Below, in pieces: positions 45,357 through 56,222 of a stretch of DNA of 64,000 nt (positions within the stretch are counted from its first letter, which is position 1; every line of letters starts with the position of its first letter). This DNA comes from Lophium mytilinum (lineage: Eukaryota; Ascomycota; Dothideomycetes; Mytilinidiales; Mytilinidiaceae): NCBI GenBank assembly GCA_010093605.1, contig MU004197.1:310001-374000 (forward strand). Direction: 5' to 3'. The position numbers were made by a program, and so were the translations under genes. A model generated the notes under the pieces. That model was given only the letters and a program-made list of their open reading frames with translations, searched no databases and was not told the DNA's origin.

Positions 45357-47717
45357 CTAACTTTGTATTCTTGAAAGATAGCGCAGGTTCAAGTACCTAC
45401 CTAGCTCAAGATCATCCACTTGCCACTTTTTCAGCCACAGGAGCGAGATCTGTGTGTCGAGATGTTGAGGGCCAAGATGCTTTTCCCTTAGCTCGAGGCA
45501 TTTCTTCATCAGTGAGACAGCATCTTTGTCTCGGCTCTGCGACTTCCACGTACACGCCAGGTTGTTCATGCTAATTAGCGTCTCTCTATGCTCCGCCCCA
45601 AGTACTCTTGTCCTTATTTCCAATACCTTCTCCTCTAGCTCTTCGGCCTCCTGCAACCTCCCTTGTTTGCTGTACGTTGACCCCAAATTACCCATGCTAA
45701 TTAGCGTCTCTGGATGCTCCGCCCCAAGTACTCTTGTCTTTGATTCCAACACTTTCTCCTCTAGCTCTTCGGCCTCCTGTAACCTCCCTTGTCTATAATA
45801 CGTTAACCCCAAATTACCTATGCCAGTTAGCGTCTCTCGATGCTCCAGGCCAAGTACTCTTGTCCTTATTTCTAATGCTTTCTTGTCTAGCTCTTCGGCT
45901 TTCTGCAACCTCCCTTGCTCTTTATAGGTTAACGCCAGATTAGTCATGCTTATTAGCGTCTCTGGATGCTCAGGCCCAAGTACTCTTAAGCGCATTTCCA
46001 ATACTTTCGAGTCCAGCTCTTCGGCCTCCTGTAACCTCCCTTGTTTCTGAAGTACTGTCGCCAGCTGACTCATGCTAACCAGCGTGTCACGATGCTCGTC
46101 TCCCAGTATAGCCTTTCTAGACTTTAAAGTTCGGCGGTGCAACTTCTCAGCCCGAGCGTACATTCCTTGCTTGGACAGAACTTCGGCCAGGAGACTGAAG
46201 GCACTAAGTGTGCCGCCTCCATCGTCCCCATCTTGAACTCGGCGACCTTCGATCAATCTGAGAATTACGTCCTCGGCAGACTTATATCTTCCTTGTTGTA
46301 ATAGTACATTGCCTAATTTGAATAGGATTCCTAATGTCATCGAGTCCCTTGCCCCATACATGGTCTCGGCCAAGGATAGTTCTTCTCGCAGTTGCTCTTC
46401 CTCCATTTGTTGGTATCGCTCTTGTACAGCTTCTCGCGGTTGCGAATTCCCATGGAGCTGAGGATCCGCCGACGTGAGTTGGCCTTGGGATACGGGTAAA
46501 GGCGTGGAACCAGGGCGGAAGCCTGGAAGAGATCGATAGGCGATAGCCGGACTTTGGCCAGCGAAAGTGCTGTCTTGCGGCTGAACTATGCTTGAGATTG
46601 AGAGGGTGGGGGATAGGATCGGAGGAGTATGTGCGACAGGCGTACTACCGGCCGGTGAAAAGTATGGAATTACTGCCGAGTACGCAGGGCTTGCAAGCGG
46701 AGAAGCCCGTTCGGAAATAGTTCGATGGCTGGCGGCCGGACTTTGCCCAGCGAAAATGATACCCTGAGGCCGAACCATTCTCGAGGTTGAAACGGTAGGA
46801 GAAGGAAATGGAGGATGTCGTGCGACAGGCGTACTGTTGGGTGGTGATAAGTATGGAGTTCCTGCTGAGTACGCAGGGCTTGCAGACGGAGAACCGCGTT
46901 CGGAGACTGTTCGACAACCCACATCGGATGGTGTAGCTTCGGCATGTCAGTATCATATGTAAATAACACAGATTGACCATCGACTTACGCGCAGCGGGGC
47001 TAAAGACGTACGGGGAGCTTTCGGAAATATCATGCCTTTTCATCCATCTATCGATTTTGTGCGGCTCCACTTCGCTGCCTCTTACTTCAAAGATAAGCTC
47101 GCGTTTTTCGGTTTCGATGAACTTCCTTTTCTGTCGCTTTCTCACTATGGCTTCCATCTCCTTTGTCTTCACGTTCTTGTCCTTCTTCCACTGACTTATT
47201 CGTGTTCTGTATTGTCGCAGCCTTCCAGATGTAAGCTTAGTGCACGAATATACCAGAGATCCCATACCCTCAACCTGGAAGGAAGAACTTACTCAGCGTT
47301 AAATCCAAACTCGTACTCAATCCTCTTCTTCACTTCCGGGAGCGGCAGTTTCAGCGTAATATGGAGCTCTAGAACTCGCGCTTTGTATGGCTCCCAATCA
47401 TCAGCACGCAACGTCGGCGCTTTTCTCTTTCGGGGGTTGGCTGGCGGAGCCATGGACGTTCTGGGCATGGCTGGTGTATTGTCAACCAAGTCAGCGCTTT
47501 GAGAAGCATGGATGGGAAACGCTGTAGAGGGATGAATCAACTGGGGCACGCTTCTTTGACCAGTCGTTGCGTATCCAGTTGTCGGTAGCATCTGTGAGGC
47601 CATGTTATGGGGCACTATGAGACTCCCGTAGCGCCCATATGTTTGCTGTGAGACTAGGGGACCTGGTATGGGATCGAGCCCGCCTAAAATCGGCGGATTG
47701 GGTGTCCAGGGATTCAT
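45357..47717 (-). CDS. Clr5-domain protein with kinesin-light-chain-type TPR array
   Basis: Exons 47717-47293, 47221-46989 and 46936-45357 give 745 aa. Residues ~115-170 form a Clr5 domain (DDWEPYKARVLELHITLKLP, then VKKRIEYEFGFNAELRQYRT, RISQWKKDKN), a DNA-binding-like module common in filamentous fungi. A tandem pair of ~63-residue Ser/Pro-rich repeats follows (RTVSERGSPSASPAYSAGTP / RTISERASPLASPAYSAVIP). Then comes an array of about eight TPRs; the last six are 42-residue units of the type LQEAEELEEKVLE-x8-EHPETLISM-x-NLA. It is probably an adaptor; the target is unknown. The near-identical 126-bp repeats are prone to copy-number change. Confidence 0.85.
45560..46080 (-). repeat. 126-bp tandem repeats encoding TPR units
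   Basis: Four to five adjacent units share long stretches such as GCGTCTC-GATGCTC and CTCTTCGGC-TCCTG at 126-bp spacing, matching the 42-residue TPR period. Adjacent units are clearly more alike than family average. Confidence 0.8.
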
Positions 47718-48489
47718 GTTGACGTTTCTTCGGGACCTCCGCGTGGTGGTAGCCTGACTACGCTGTCCTTGGTTGAAAACTCGCGCTCAATAATATTTTC
47801 TGAGAGGATCAGGTAAATTTTAAAGGGAGTGATGTTGGCGAGTGGCCCATTATATACCACAGCCTGGCCGCGATATCCAGTGGGTGCACACAGACTGCAA
47901 ACCAGGCTGAAGCGCGCGGCGGTCGTAGACGAGGGCTGATTGGAAGAACAAAACTCCTATGCATCGTCACTGCGGCTGAGCATGCATGTGGCGGCATGGA
48001 TCATGGCGGCCAGCCCAGTGCAGGGGCGCGTGCAGCTAGACGCACATCCCGTGTTTTGCAAAAGTCCTATTCTCTCTCACGCGCTAGATTCGCCGCACAG
48101 TCTTCATTCTTTTCTTGATTGGTCGATATGGCCCGTGCATTTGCTGCACTGCTAACGGTGCACCACGCCGCAATCATAGAAGCCTCATTCAAAAGTACTA
48201 TCTTGCTCCTCATGGTGGTTCGTGTTGCACTTTTGGTACCTAGTGCCGGTGAGCCCCGAGTGCGCCACATAGCTTCTGGTCGGCATTCTGTCAACGTTCA
48301 ATGTGACATTTCCTCGCAAAAGTACTAAACTGGATGAATATAAGCTATCGTGTATACTCGTCTTCTTCTCACCAAGTGCGCCGGTTTCTTCGAAGTCCAG
48401 TCTATTCATTCCCTTCGCCCCTGAACATTACGCGTCTCATTGCTCCCCAAAACCATTCATACATCGAATTAGCTTCCACTTTTCGCACT
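47718..48489. other. Intergenic region
   Basis: No convincing gene. Contains presumed promoters of the flanking divergent genes. Confidence 0.35.
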
Positions 48490-48692
48490 ATGGCTCCACA
48501 TCTTCTGCCTGCGCAGGTCATCGTTCCTATCGTCTTTGGCCTTCTCCAGTTAATTATCGGACTTGTGTCGCTCTGGCAACAGCGCTACTTCCGCCCATCG
48601 GATCGTACGTTTTGCTGCACCCTGTGATAATCCACCTATAGACCAACATATCAGCAGGCCCAGCTCTTGAACGAAGACGAAATACTTTCTAA
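48490..48692 (+). CDS. Tiny membrane protein of unknown function
   Basis: Exons 48490-48604 and 48655-48692 give 50 aa: MAPHLLPAQVIVPIVFGLLQ, a hydrophobic helix of about 22 residues (IVPIVFGLLQLIIGLVSLW), then QQRYFRPSD and a basic end (ALERRRNTF). The intron is 50 nt with standard ends. The shape (one membrane helix, Arg-rich tail) and the clean splice support a real small gene, but no family is recognised. Alternative acceptors nearby would change only the tail. Confidence 0.45.
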
Positions 48693-49395
48693 GACGATGC
48701 GAAGTGTGGTGAAGGTCTATTTTGGCTGGGGTCACGTGTCTTGCCTGCGACAAACACTGCAAACACGACAAACCTTCGACTCTCGATTTTCGAAAGCATC
48801 CGAATCTTGTCACCGCACCACGGTACCGTACGAAACAGGCTTGCGTCTACCACCCCTCCCACAACGCAACCTCTAGAGTGGATAGCGTGCCGAACCTCCC
48901 TACCTTAGCACACAATGTGCTTGCTTCAGGCTCTCACTCCAAACCCTGAGCTTACTTCCTCAAAGATTCTTCTTTCCCCCAATATACACTTGTCCATCCA
49001 TTTCCATCTAAACTCCTCTACAATGTATACTAGAGGTTGGTGAGGTTGCGGTAATATACTTGATGTAACCCTAAATGTGGTTACTACCGATGGTTGGGCT
49101 GTTCATCACGTGATACTGCCTTGCCTCATGAACTGTTGACACAGCACCTACTGTATAGTCCTTCTACATACTTCCGCTGAAATACAGCTCACGAGCACCG
49201 GAACTAAAGAAACCATGCATCAGACATTTACTACCCGGTTGTTTCGTAAGTCTTATCTTTTTAAGCGATTTTCTAACTGTGGATGGGAACATGTGGTTAT
49301 GAGAGGGCAAACGGCACAAAAGCTCGTGGGTCTTCCAACGTAATGAGTTCAGCACAAATACAGCGGTATTTACAGATTGAGACTCACGAAGAGAT
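48693..49395. other. Intergenic region
   Basis: No supported gene; includes the 3' region of the NmrA-like gene. Confidence 0.35.
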
Positions 49396-50495
49396 CTAGC
49401 ACCCACACCCACCATCTCCCCCAATTTCTCCATGCCTCACCATCAACGCCACCCTCCCAACCTCATCCCGCCATCCGCTCCTCCCAGTCTCGCTCGCCCC
49501 CTCCCACCCCTTCCACGCTCCAACGCCATCATCCCAAACCGCCACCCTCCCCATCAACGCAACCCCCCCATCAAAATACCCCCTCTTCATCCTCTCCGTC
49601 GCCTCCTTCTTCGCGCCCTCGATCAACCCCTCATACCGATCCAACTCCTTCCCCAGCTTCTTCTCAACAACCTCAACCAACTCATCCTGCGACGCCTGAA
49701 AACTACACGTCCAAACCTCATTCCCCTCCCCTTTCCTCCGCCCAGTCGCCACCTCCACAATACTCTTCGCAACGTCCTTATAAGTCGACACAGCAATCTT
49801 AAGATCCTTATCATGCGGAAACACGACAACACTAGCCCACAAACAATCAATCCCAAGCACCCCATCCGTCTTCATCGCTTCCTCGAGCACGACGCCAGAA
49901 TAAATCGCAGTCCAGCTCATCCCGCTGCTTTTGAGCTTCTGCTGCGTGTCATAGCGCATGCGGTACGGATGCAGCAGTTCTCTGACTTTCGGGTTGCTGG
50001 TGTCCAGCCCGTATTCTGAGGGGATGAAGGTCTTGACGCCGGCGGCGGTTGCGGCGTCGATGAGGTCGGCGGTTAGGTGCAGGTCGGAGCCGGTCAAGTA
50101 GCAGATCAGGGTGTCATTTTCTCTAAGGTGTGTTTGGAGCTCGGAGGCAGAGAAGGAGGTTTCGATGTGTAGGATCTCGGAGTCGTGGGGGTGGTTGGTT
50201 GAGTCATGGGAGTGGTGGCCGGATGAGAGGGGGAGGGAGACGGTGGTTTTGCGGGTGAGGACTGTGACTTTGATGCCGGGTTGGTGGGAGAGTTCGTGGA
50301 GGAGGTGGGCAAGAAGTGGCTCTGTTGGTGTCTACACAGGGTTAGTACTGGTGTTTGAACATCGGATGTTTGGACTTGAAAGGAGGAGTCGGCTGTCACG
50401 TGACATGTCGACGCCGTGGCTGGGAACGTTGTTGGATTGGCTGCACTTACCGCCGCAACAACGACGCTTCTTATGCTATCTCCCGTGGACCCCAT
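49396..50495 (-). CDS. NmrA-like / isoflavone-reductase-like NAD(P)-binding-fold protein
   Basis: Exons 50495-50451 and 50331-49396 give 326 aa. The body fits the NmrA-like family of atypical short-chain dehydrogenases: VKTFIPSEYGLDTSNPKVRE, then YRMRYDTQQKLKSSGMSWTA and IYSGVVLEEAM. The N-terminus reads SIRSVVVAATPTEPLLAHLL, where relatives have a Gly-rich VAGATGxLG nucleotide-binding loop; here the glycines are missing, and the exon 1/exon 2 joint lies exactly there. Either the joint is misread or the protein has lost normal NAD(P) binding. No catalytic Lys can be assigned with confidence. Substrate unknown; such proteins serve as reductases or redox sensors. Confidence 0.75.
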
Positions 50496-50889
50496 TTTGT
50501 TTGAATGTGCTCTGGAAAAGACGTTCGTTCGATAGACTTGATATGTCTTCTAGAATCGGTCGACCGGAAGCGGGGTAAGTGGCGGAATGATGGATGATTT
50601 TTGAATTTCTATTGGAGCCAACTCTAGACTATTTAGTTTAGGCTTTAGGTACGGGCGAACTTACGGTCTTGAGTCTTGCGGCGGCCTGGTCTTTCAACTA
50701 CTCTTTCCAATTGAGTATCAAGCATGAAACTCGCAGTCCAATTTAACGATATGGATATTGTTACAATATCAAAAGAAGTTTCCGCGATGAAAGGAAATGA
50801 TCTGGGTCTGGTCAATGGCTAGTCTTCTCCATTTGTGGTAACTTTATTCCTCCCATCCCCGGTGGAATTCGTTAGCATCACCGCGGTAT
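50496..50889. other. Spacer between the NmrA-like and OsmC-like genes
   Basis: No gene is supported. Confidence 0.35.
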
Positions 50890-51498
50890 CTAAATCTTCC
50901 TCCCCCAACCAACTTGTCTCTCAATCCCATTCTCTTCCTTTCCCTTCCCTAGCACCCTGACCGCCAGGCTCGGCTTCCTTACCAATGTCTGTAGTACGAC
51001 ACAGTACCTCTCCGTCAGCTTACCCAGCTTCTCAACATCATCATCCGTGACCTGTTCACCTCCCTCTTTCAGGCCGAATTGCAGATCAAACGCCAGCCGG
51101 ATATCCGTGATCCCCACCGGCGCTGTCTTATCCACGCCCAACGTTCCCTTGAAATCCATGTCCCCCTCTGCTGTCACCGTGCCGCTTTCTATAGGTATTC
51201 CAAGGGCTGTTGCGACTGCTTTGAGCGTTACGCCGGAGCAAGCCACAAGTGCGTCGAGTAGCATATTACCGGAACATAGTTCGCCAGAGAGTTCGGGGTC
51301 GGGCCCGCCGGCTTTAGGATGCAGGCCTGCGACTTTTGCGGCAGATTTTAGGGCAGAGCCGGTGTCCAGTTTGCAGGTTATCGAGCTGGAGTCAAGGGAG
51401 CCGGTAGATTTGAGGGTTATGAGCGCAGCGTTGGGTGTGTCGCGGTAGGAGGACTTGATCGGGGCTTGCTGCTCGCGGAGGGATTGTGCTTGCGTCAT
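50890..51498 (-). CDS. OsmC/Ohr-like protein
   Basis: An intronless 202-aa protein, ATG at 51498 (MTQAQSLREQQAPIKSSYRD). OsmC-family features are visible: the ELCSGNMLLDALVACSGVTL helix with a Cys, a GTVTAEGDMDFKGTLGVDKT strand region, and a second Cys in TERYCVVLQTL. In bacterial OsmC/Ohr two such cysteines reduce organic peroxides; here the Cys positions (CSGN/ACSG and RYCV) suggest the same, but the chemistry is inferred. It shares a 430-bp divergent promoter with the SnoaL-like gene. No mitochondrial targeting signal is obvious. Confidence 0.85.
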   Translation of the reverse strand: MTQAQSLREQQAPIKSSYRDTPNAALITLKSTGSLDSSSITCKLDTGSALKSAAKVAGLHPKAGGPDPELSGELCSGNMLLDALVACSGVTLKAVATALGIPIESGTVTAEGDMDFKGTLGVDKTAPVGITDIRLAFDLQFGLKEGGEQVTDDDVEKLGKLTERYCVVLQTLVRKPSLAVRVLGKGKEENGIERQVGWGRKI

Positions 51499-51928
51499 GA
51501 TTGAGGAGAGGATGGGAAGTGAACCGCCAGCTTTTAATGTTTTGAGACGTGAAGTGAGGAAATTGAAAGTTTGAGATTGACGCGGTGAATGATTGAAACT
51601 TGAAAGCGGATGACGGTGGTTGAGTAGATCTTTGAGAGATGCAGAGAGAAGGAGAGCTAGCTTATATACCTGTACTACTCACACGGGCGGGAGCTTACTC
51701 GAATGACTGAAACTAGGAACATTACTTCTTTTGAGAAACCTTTCTAGACTTTACACTAATATCAACAAACGGCGATGGTTGTCGAATGTGGTAGGCTGGA
51801 GCTGACAGAACCCCGCAAAGGACCAAAGGAGCCGGCGGGGAAGCTCCACATCTTACTACGGACGCCTCCCGCGTTTGTGCTCCATCTCTAGCCATACAAC
51901 CCTTAACCCCCAAACGCCACCAAGCACG

Positions 51929-52402
51929 ATGTCGGAATACACGTCCACGCGCGAGGGCTTCCAGCGCGCTATGAAGTGGAGCCTCACCGGCCCGCCGGAA
52001 GAGGCCAAGCTGTACGCCGAGGGCACCGCGACGCCAACCTTCTACCAGGTTATGAACGGCCAGCGAATTGAGTACGACGACTACGTCAAGGGCATCACTG
52101 AGTGGAGGGCCAAGATTAGTGCCTATGAGCCGATGGTGTGGGTGGAGTCTTCTTCCTTTCTTCCTGTGTAAAGGCACTGCTTCAACCTGACATCCCTTGC
52201 TTACTCTAGTGACGAGTTCCTCCGCGACGGCGACCAGTTGGCGGCGCGCATGACGGGCACCATCAAGGTCGATGGAATCGAAACCGTGTTTGAGAGCTTC
52301 ATGTTTGCCAAGATCGACAAGGAGAGCGGTAGGATGGTTTCGCTGATCGAGCGCTCTGTTTGGGGACCTGCGGGCGCACAGCCAGAGCATGGAGTTAATT
52401 GA
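51929..52402 (+). CDS. SnoaL/NTF2-like small protein
   Basis: Exons 51929-52137 and 52210-52402 give 133 aa. MSEYTSTREGFQRAMKWSLT, then YAEGTATPTFYQVMNGQRIE, DDYVKGITEWRAKI, and after the intron DGDQLAARMTGTIKVDGIET and FESFMFAKIDKESGRMVSLI. The length, the helix-then-sheet order and the LAARMTGT strand fit the SnoaL-like polyketide-cyclase fold seen in many fungal unknowns. The intron donor used is GTGGGT, chosen because it keeps the frame into VDEFLRDGD. Function is uncertain: the fold serves as enzyme or binding domain. Confidence 0.75.
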
Positions 52403-53726
52403 GAGTCAACGGACAAGCACAAGCCTGGTCCCCAGGCACGGGAGAGGGAGATATCTGTTCGCGTCAGTACACCAGCTTCTGAATATATCGTCGACATTCG
52501 ACGCTGCCATGCCTCAGTCGCGGTCATCGTTTTGGTCCCAGTCATCATTTTTGTTCGAGCGATGACTGGATTTTAAACCGAACAATCTGGTGGAAGTAAC
52601 GGCAATGGTAGATGGAGAGGACGGATGTAAGAGTTCTTCCATGGTGGTGGCGGATCAAACAATCCTGTTCCCACGAGACATGTTGGCGCGCGGAGCAAAA
52701 TGACACACTACCCCACCGAATGGAGAGGTGGAGCTGGGCGTGAACCGCAGAGCCAAGGTCTTGCGATGAGCAAATTGAGAGTTCTTATCGCTCATGTGTG
52801 CGGTCCGGGGATTTTGGAAATCTGCAACGGTGGTGTGGTTTCGACTTTAGAACGATGATGGCAAACGTGTGTTTCTGCTGGTGACGTCGATGATAATCAA
52901 AAGCTCTTGACGATTGTGTTCCAGACTGTCTTGATCAACATTATTCAGGGCCGTAGACCGTCGTATAAGGTAGGTGCTGGCCATCACCACCGCCTGTTAG
53001 GCCCTGCACACTACTCACCCCCGAAAGACTCCATGAATGAATCCAATGTACGTTTTTGATCCCCAAACCAACCCACACACCCAACAGAACATGTGTTCTC
53101 ATAATGTTCTGTTTTTGATTCCGCAGACCAGTCCGACACATCGCGCTCTAGGTCTTGATTTTTGATCTGGATTGCAGACTTCGCCCTGGTTCTAGGATAG
53201 TAGAAAACGAACGCTCTTTTATACCCACCGGAAGAAGCGCGCACAGGGGATGCACGTGAACACCAAGAGTGCACGTGAGCTATGCTGATAGGGCAGGGAT
53301 TATCAAGGGCGAAAAACGAGAGAAGAAGATGATGGGTAAGTTAGAAGTTAGGATTAGAGATGTGCGAAGTGTACCAGTATTGCCACCTTTCTAGACACAA
53401 TTTTGCCAGGAACCTCGCGAAGAACAGTGCAATCTCTGAAACTGTAGTGATGAAAGTAGGGAGATACAACGTAGCAGATAACTAATATATCATCAATTGT
53501 GAAGCGCGAAGGCCCGCCGTTTCTAGTGTTTTTGATGGTTACGTCGTAAAGTATGAGCTGTCAAACTTGAGGTCAGCAACGTTTAAGTACCCGCCAAGTC
53601 GTAAAAGAACCTAGCATGATCACTGACTCCTCAAACCTCACTACCTAATTATACTTTTACGATTCGATGAGATCGTCTGGTCCCTTCGATAGTCTTAGCA
53701 ATCCTTCGAACACAAAATAGTCCAAA
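52403..53726. other. 1.3-kb gap without a gene
   Basis: Only short frames without support are present. It probably contains the 3' UTR of the SnoaL-like gene and the promoter of the gene at 53727. Confidence 0.4.
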
Positions 53727-54034
53727 ATGGGCCTCTTCAGCAAGAAGGAGAAATTCAAGACAGACAAGTACGGCCATCCAACCACGGGCAAATATGTCAG
53801 AGTCGATTACCCCACACCGCCCGGCGGAGCCCAGTACCGGGGTCGAGGTTCTTCACGCGGCAATCCCGTGCGGGGTGACTTCGTAGGTGGAGGACGCGGC
53901 GCTGGGTAAGTGAAGTTTGAACTTGCTGTCATTTCTATGTCAATATCTACCACGTAGACGACTACGAGTTGGCCAACAACGAAGAGCCGACAACGCGCAG
54001 CGCCTCCGTGATGTCAAAACAGCACGAGACTTAG
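53727..54034 (+). CDS. Small Gly/Arg-containing protein of unknown function
   Basis: Exon 1 from ATG 53727 reads MGLFSKKEKFKTDKYGHPTT, then RVDYPTPPGGAQYRGRGSSR and a Gly-rich end. A GTAAGT donor at about 53907 and an acceptor at 53958 are good. In one downstream frame the second exon reads DYELANNEEPTTRSASVMSK and stops at 54034; the simplest splice instead enters another frame ending at 54039, so the exact joint is unsure. The N-terminal MGLFSKK could be myristoylated (Gly2), which is only a guess. It lies next to a longer Gly-rich gene. Confidence 0.5.
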
Positions 54035-54112
54035 TTTGAGAATACTCCCCTGTCCTCAACATTTACAACTTTTTGAAGACTAAGCCCTTGCTCTTCTTGA
54101 GAATGAGTCAAC

Positions 54113-55678
54113 ATGGGAAAGCCTCGCAAACTGATACCGGGTCGCGACTATCCCGCACGCGAGCAACAGTCACGGCGTAGCTTGAACGCACCACTAACTC
54201 GTGGCCCTAGGCCTGGACAACAATTCGGCATGCGCGGTGGCATGCGCGGTGGGCCCATGGGATTCGGGGGGCCGAACCCCGTAACCGTGCCCGGTGTTTT
54301 TAATAACGACGACGAGGCGTTCGAGAATATCACATTCGGGGGAGGACCGGGCCTACCAGCGGGACTTGACGTACCAATTCGATTCAATACTAGAGGCGGG
54401 ACGGGCCAAGGCTTCGGTGGACGTGGCGGCGGGGGGATGGGAGGCGCGGTACCAATTCGAGGCGGATTTGGTGGGATGGGTGGGATGGGTCAAGGCTCCG
54501 GTGGAGCTGTGCCTGTACAGGGAGGATTCGGAATGGGCGGACGTGGCGGTATGGGGAGGGGAGGCTTCCGAGGGGGAAGTGGTGGAGGGTACGATAGTGT
54601 TCGACGTGCAACAATTGCTGGCCTAGGGCTGGGAGGCTTCCGAGGTGGTTTTGGAGGTCGTGGAGGACTCGCTGGTGGCGGTCGCGGTGGAGGTGTTGGC
54701 ATGGGCGGCGGCTTTGGGGCATTTCCTGCGGGCTTTGGTGGCTTCGAAGCTCCTGCGGCTGGTGGAGGCACGTTCGGTGGTGTGGGAGGTAGAGGGGGCT
54801 TTGGAGGAGGTGGTCGAGGTGGCGCATTCGGTGCCAACAATTTCGCGACACAGGCTCCAACTCAGTGGGATGGGACTATAGGAGATGATAATGGGGATCC
54901 CCTCGGCTGGATGAACGACAACTTTACTCAAGGAAACCAGAACGCTGGCTCTCAAAACGCAGGATCCCAGCACGGCGGTGATGGAGGCGCTGGACCAGGG
55001 GATCCACTCGCAGGTTGGGGAAACGATAATGTTATGGGAGATGGGGGATCCAGGGCTGGGAGCCAGAGGGCCAGAAGCCGAAGCGAGAGTCAGAGTGCTA
55101 GCAGAGCGAGCCAGAGCGGAACGAGTAGACAATCCTCGGCGGGATCTCGAGCGAGCACAAATGCAAACCAGGGCCAATGGCAGTCGGCAGCCTCAAATAA
55201 CAGGACTGCCTCCAGATCAGCGACTGCCAACACCACCCGAGGCAGTAGCCGAGCACCAAATGCAGCATCAGGATCCGATAGCCGCATACCACCGCCTGGT
55301 ACTGTGGTAACGGGCCCGATCATCTTGCGGGACTCGTCCGGGAACGCACTACACGCGCTATTTTTAACGCTCAAGAATCCAGCCCCGAAAATGGGAGATA
55401 TGGCTGAAGCAGCAAGAAAGAAAGGGAAAGAGAAGAGATCCAAAATCAGAGACACGACGGCGGCTGAGATTGCATTGAATGCGATGATACAAAAGAAGAC
55501 ATTGAGAGAAGTGTCAGATGGACCACGAGGGGCGATCTATGTAATTGAGAAGGATCAACACGAAGTCTATGGAGCGTTGGCAGAGCTTAGGACATGGCGA
55601 GGTGGCCGCTGGGAGTTGCTAGGAGTTGGGACCGACAAAAACGCGGGACGCCTGTTCATGCTGAAAGTTCCCATATGA
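54113..55678 (+). CDS. Gly-rich RGG/GGF-repeat protein with a conserved-looking C-terminal domain
   Basis: An intronless 521-aa protein. Residues ~30-240 are dominated by Gly with Arg, Phe and Met (GGRGG, GGF, GGM repeats), the type of low-complexity sequence found in RNA-binding and condensate-forming proteins. Residues ~260-380 are Gln/Asn/Ser-rich (SQNAGSQHGGDG; SRSESQSASRASQSG). The last ~130 residues look folded: VVTGPIILRDSSGNALHALF, then AAEIALNAMIQKKTLREVSD and a final GRLFMLKVPI. That domain is not recognised. The extreme codon bias of the Gly tract produces long antisense frames, which are ignored. Confidence 0.7.
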   Translation: MGKPRKLIPGRDYPAREQQSRRSLNAPLTRGPRPGQQFGMRGGMRGGPMGFGGPNPVTVPGVFNNDDEAFENITFGGGPGLPAGLDVPIRFNTRGGTGQGFGGRGGGGMGGAVPIRGGFGGMGGMGQGSGGAVPVQGGFGMGGRGGMGRGGFRGGSGGGYDSVRRATIAGLGLGGFRGGFGGRGGLAGGGRGGGVGMGGGFGAFPAGFGGFEAPAAGGGTFGGVGGRGGFGGGGRGGAFGANNFATQAPTQWDGTIGDDNGDPLGWMNDNFTQGNQNAGSQNAGSQHGGDGGAGPGDPLAGWGNDNVMGDGGSRAGSQRARSRSESQSASRASQSGTSRQSSAGSRASTNANQGQWQSAASNNRTASRSATANTTRGSSRAPNAASGSDSRIPPPGTVVTGPIILRDSSGNALHALFLTLKNPAPKMGDMAEAARKKGKEKRSKIRDTTAAEIALNAMIQKKTLREVSDGPRGAIYVIEKDQHEVYGALAELRTWRGGRWELLGVGTDKNAGRLFMLKVPI

Positions 55679-56222
55679 GGGATGTATTGAGTGACTGTTG
55701 ATGGTATTGCGGCACCAGGAGCAAAGAAAGGTAAACGGGTCAATGTAATGTTTGTAGTGTAGATAGCTTCTTTCTTTCATCGGGCAATTCAACTATGGCA
55801 TTATTTTGATAGCATGATCTGTGTGCTTCGTCCATGACTCGTGCATATTTGCCCCGGCACTTCCGGGATGTTTGAGGAAGAGGAATGAGGTGCAGGTAAG
55901 GGTTCTGATGCAAGCAAGCAGATTCGGGTGAGTTGAGGAGTATTGCAGGTCGTTTAAATGGCAAGATTGATGAATGGAAGTGTAGAGAAAGTGGTGATAG
56001 AAGCTTGGTGTTGACCTCGGGTCAAGGGCCTTGCATTCGCCGGTGGCCTGTGCGGCATTCTCGATTCTTCTGCAGCCGATCGTGAAGTTTTTATCGACGA
56101 GACATCAACAACCCAGCATCTCCTCCATCCATCGTCTTCTTCCCACCGTCTTTCAATCGGAGTACAGGAGCAAGGCTTGACTTTCTCTCTTCCTCTGTCT
56201 CTGTATACTACCACCTATCACA
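55679..56222. promoter_or_regulatory. Region between the Gly-rich gene and HSP60
   Basis: Contains the HSP60 promoter, including a candidate heat-shock element (see 56057-56071). Confidence 0.4.
56057..56071. promoter_or_regulatory. Candidate heat-shock element upstream of HSP60
   Basis: The sequence ATTCTCGATTCTTCT fits the HSF1 pattern TTCnnGAAnnTTC with one mismatch (GAT for GAA). It lies about 150 bp before the HSP60 start, a sensible position. Not tested. Confidence 0.4.

Noticed and set aside
54148-55455. Several long antisense frames under the Gly-rich gene
   Set aside because: Pro-rich shadows of GGN codons read on the other strand.
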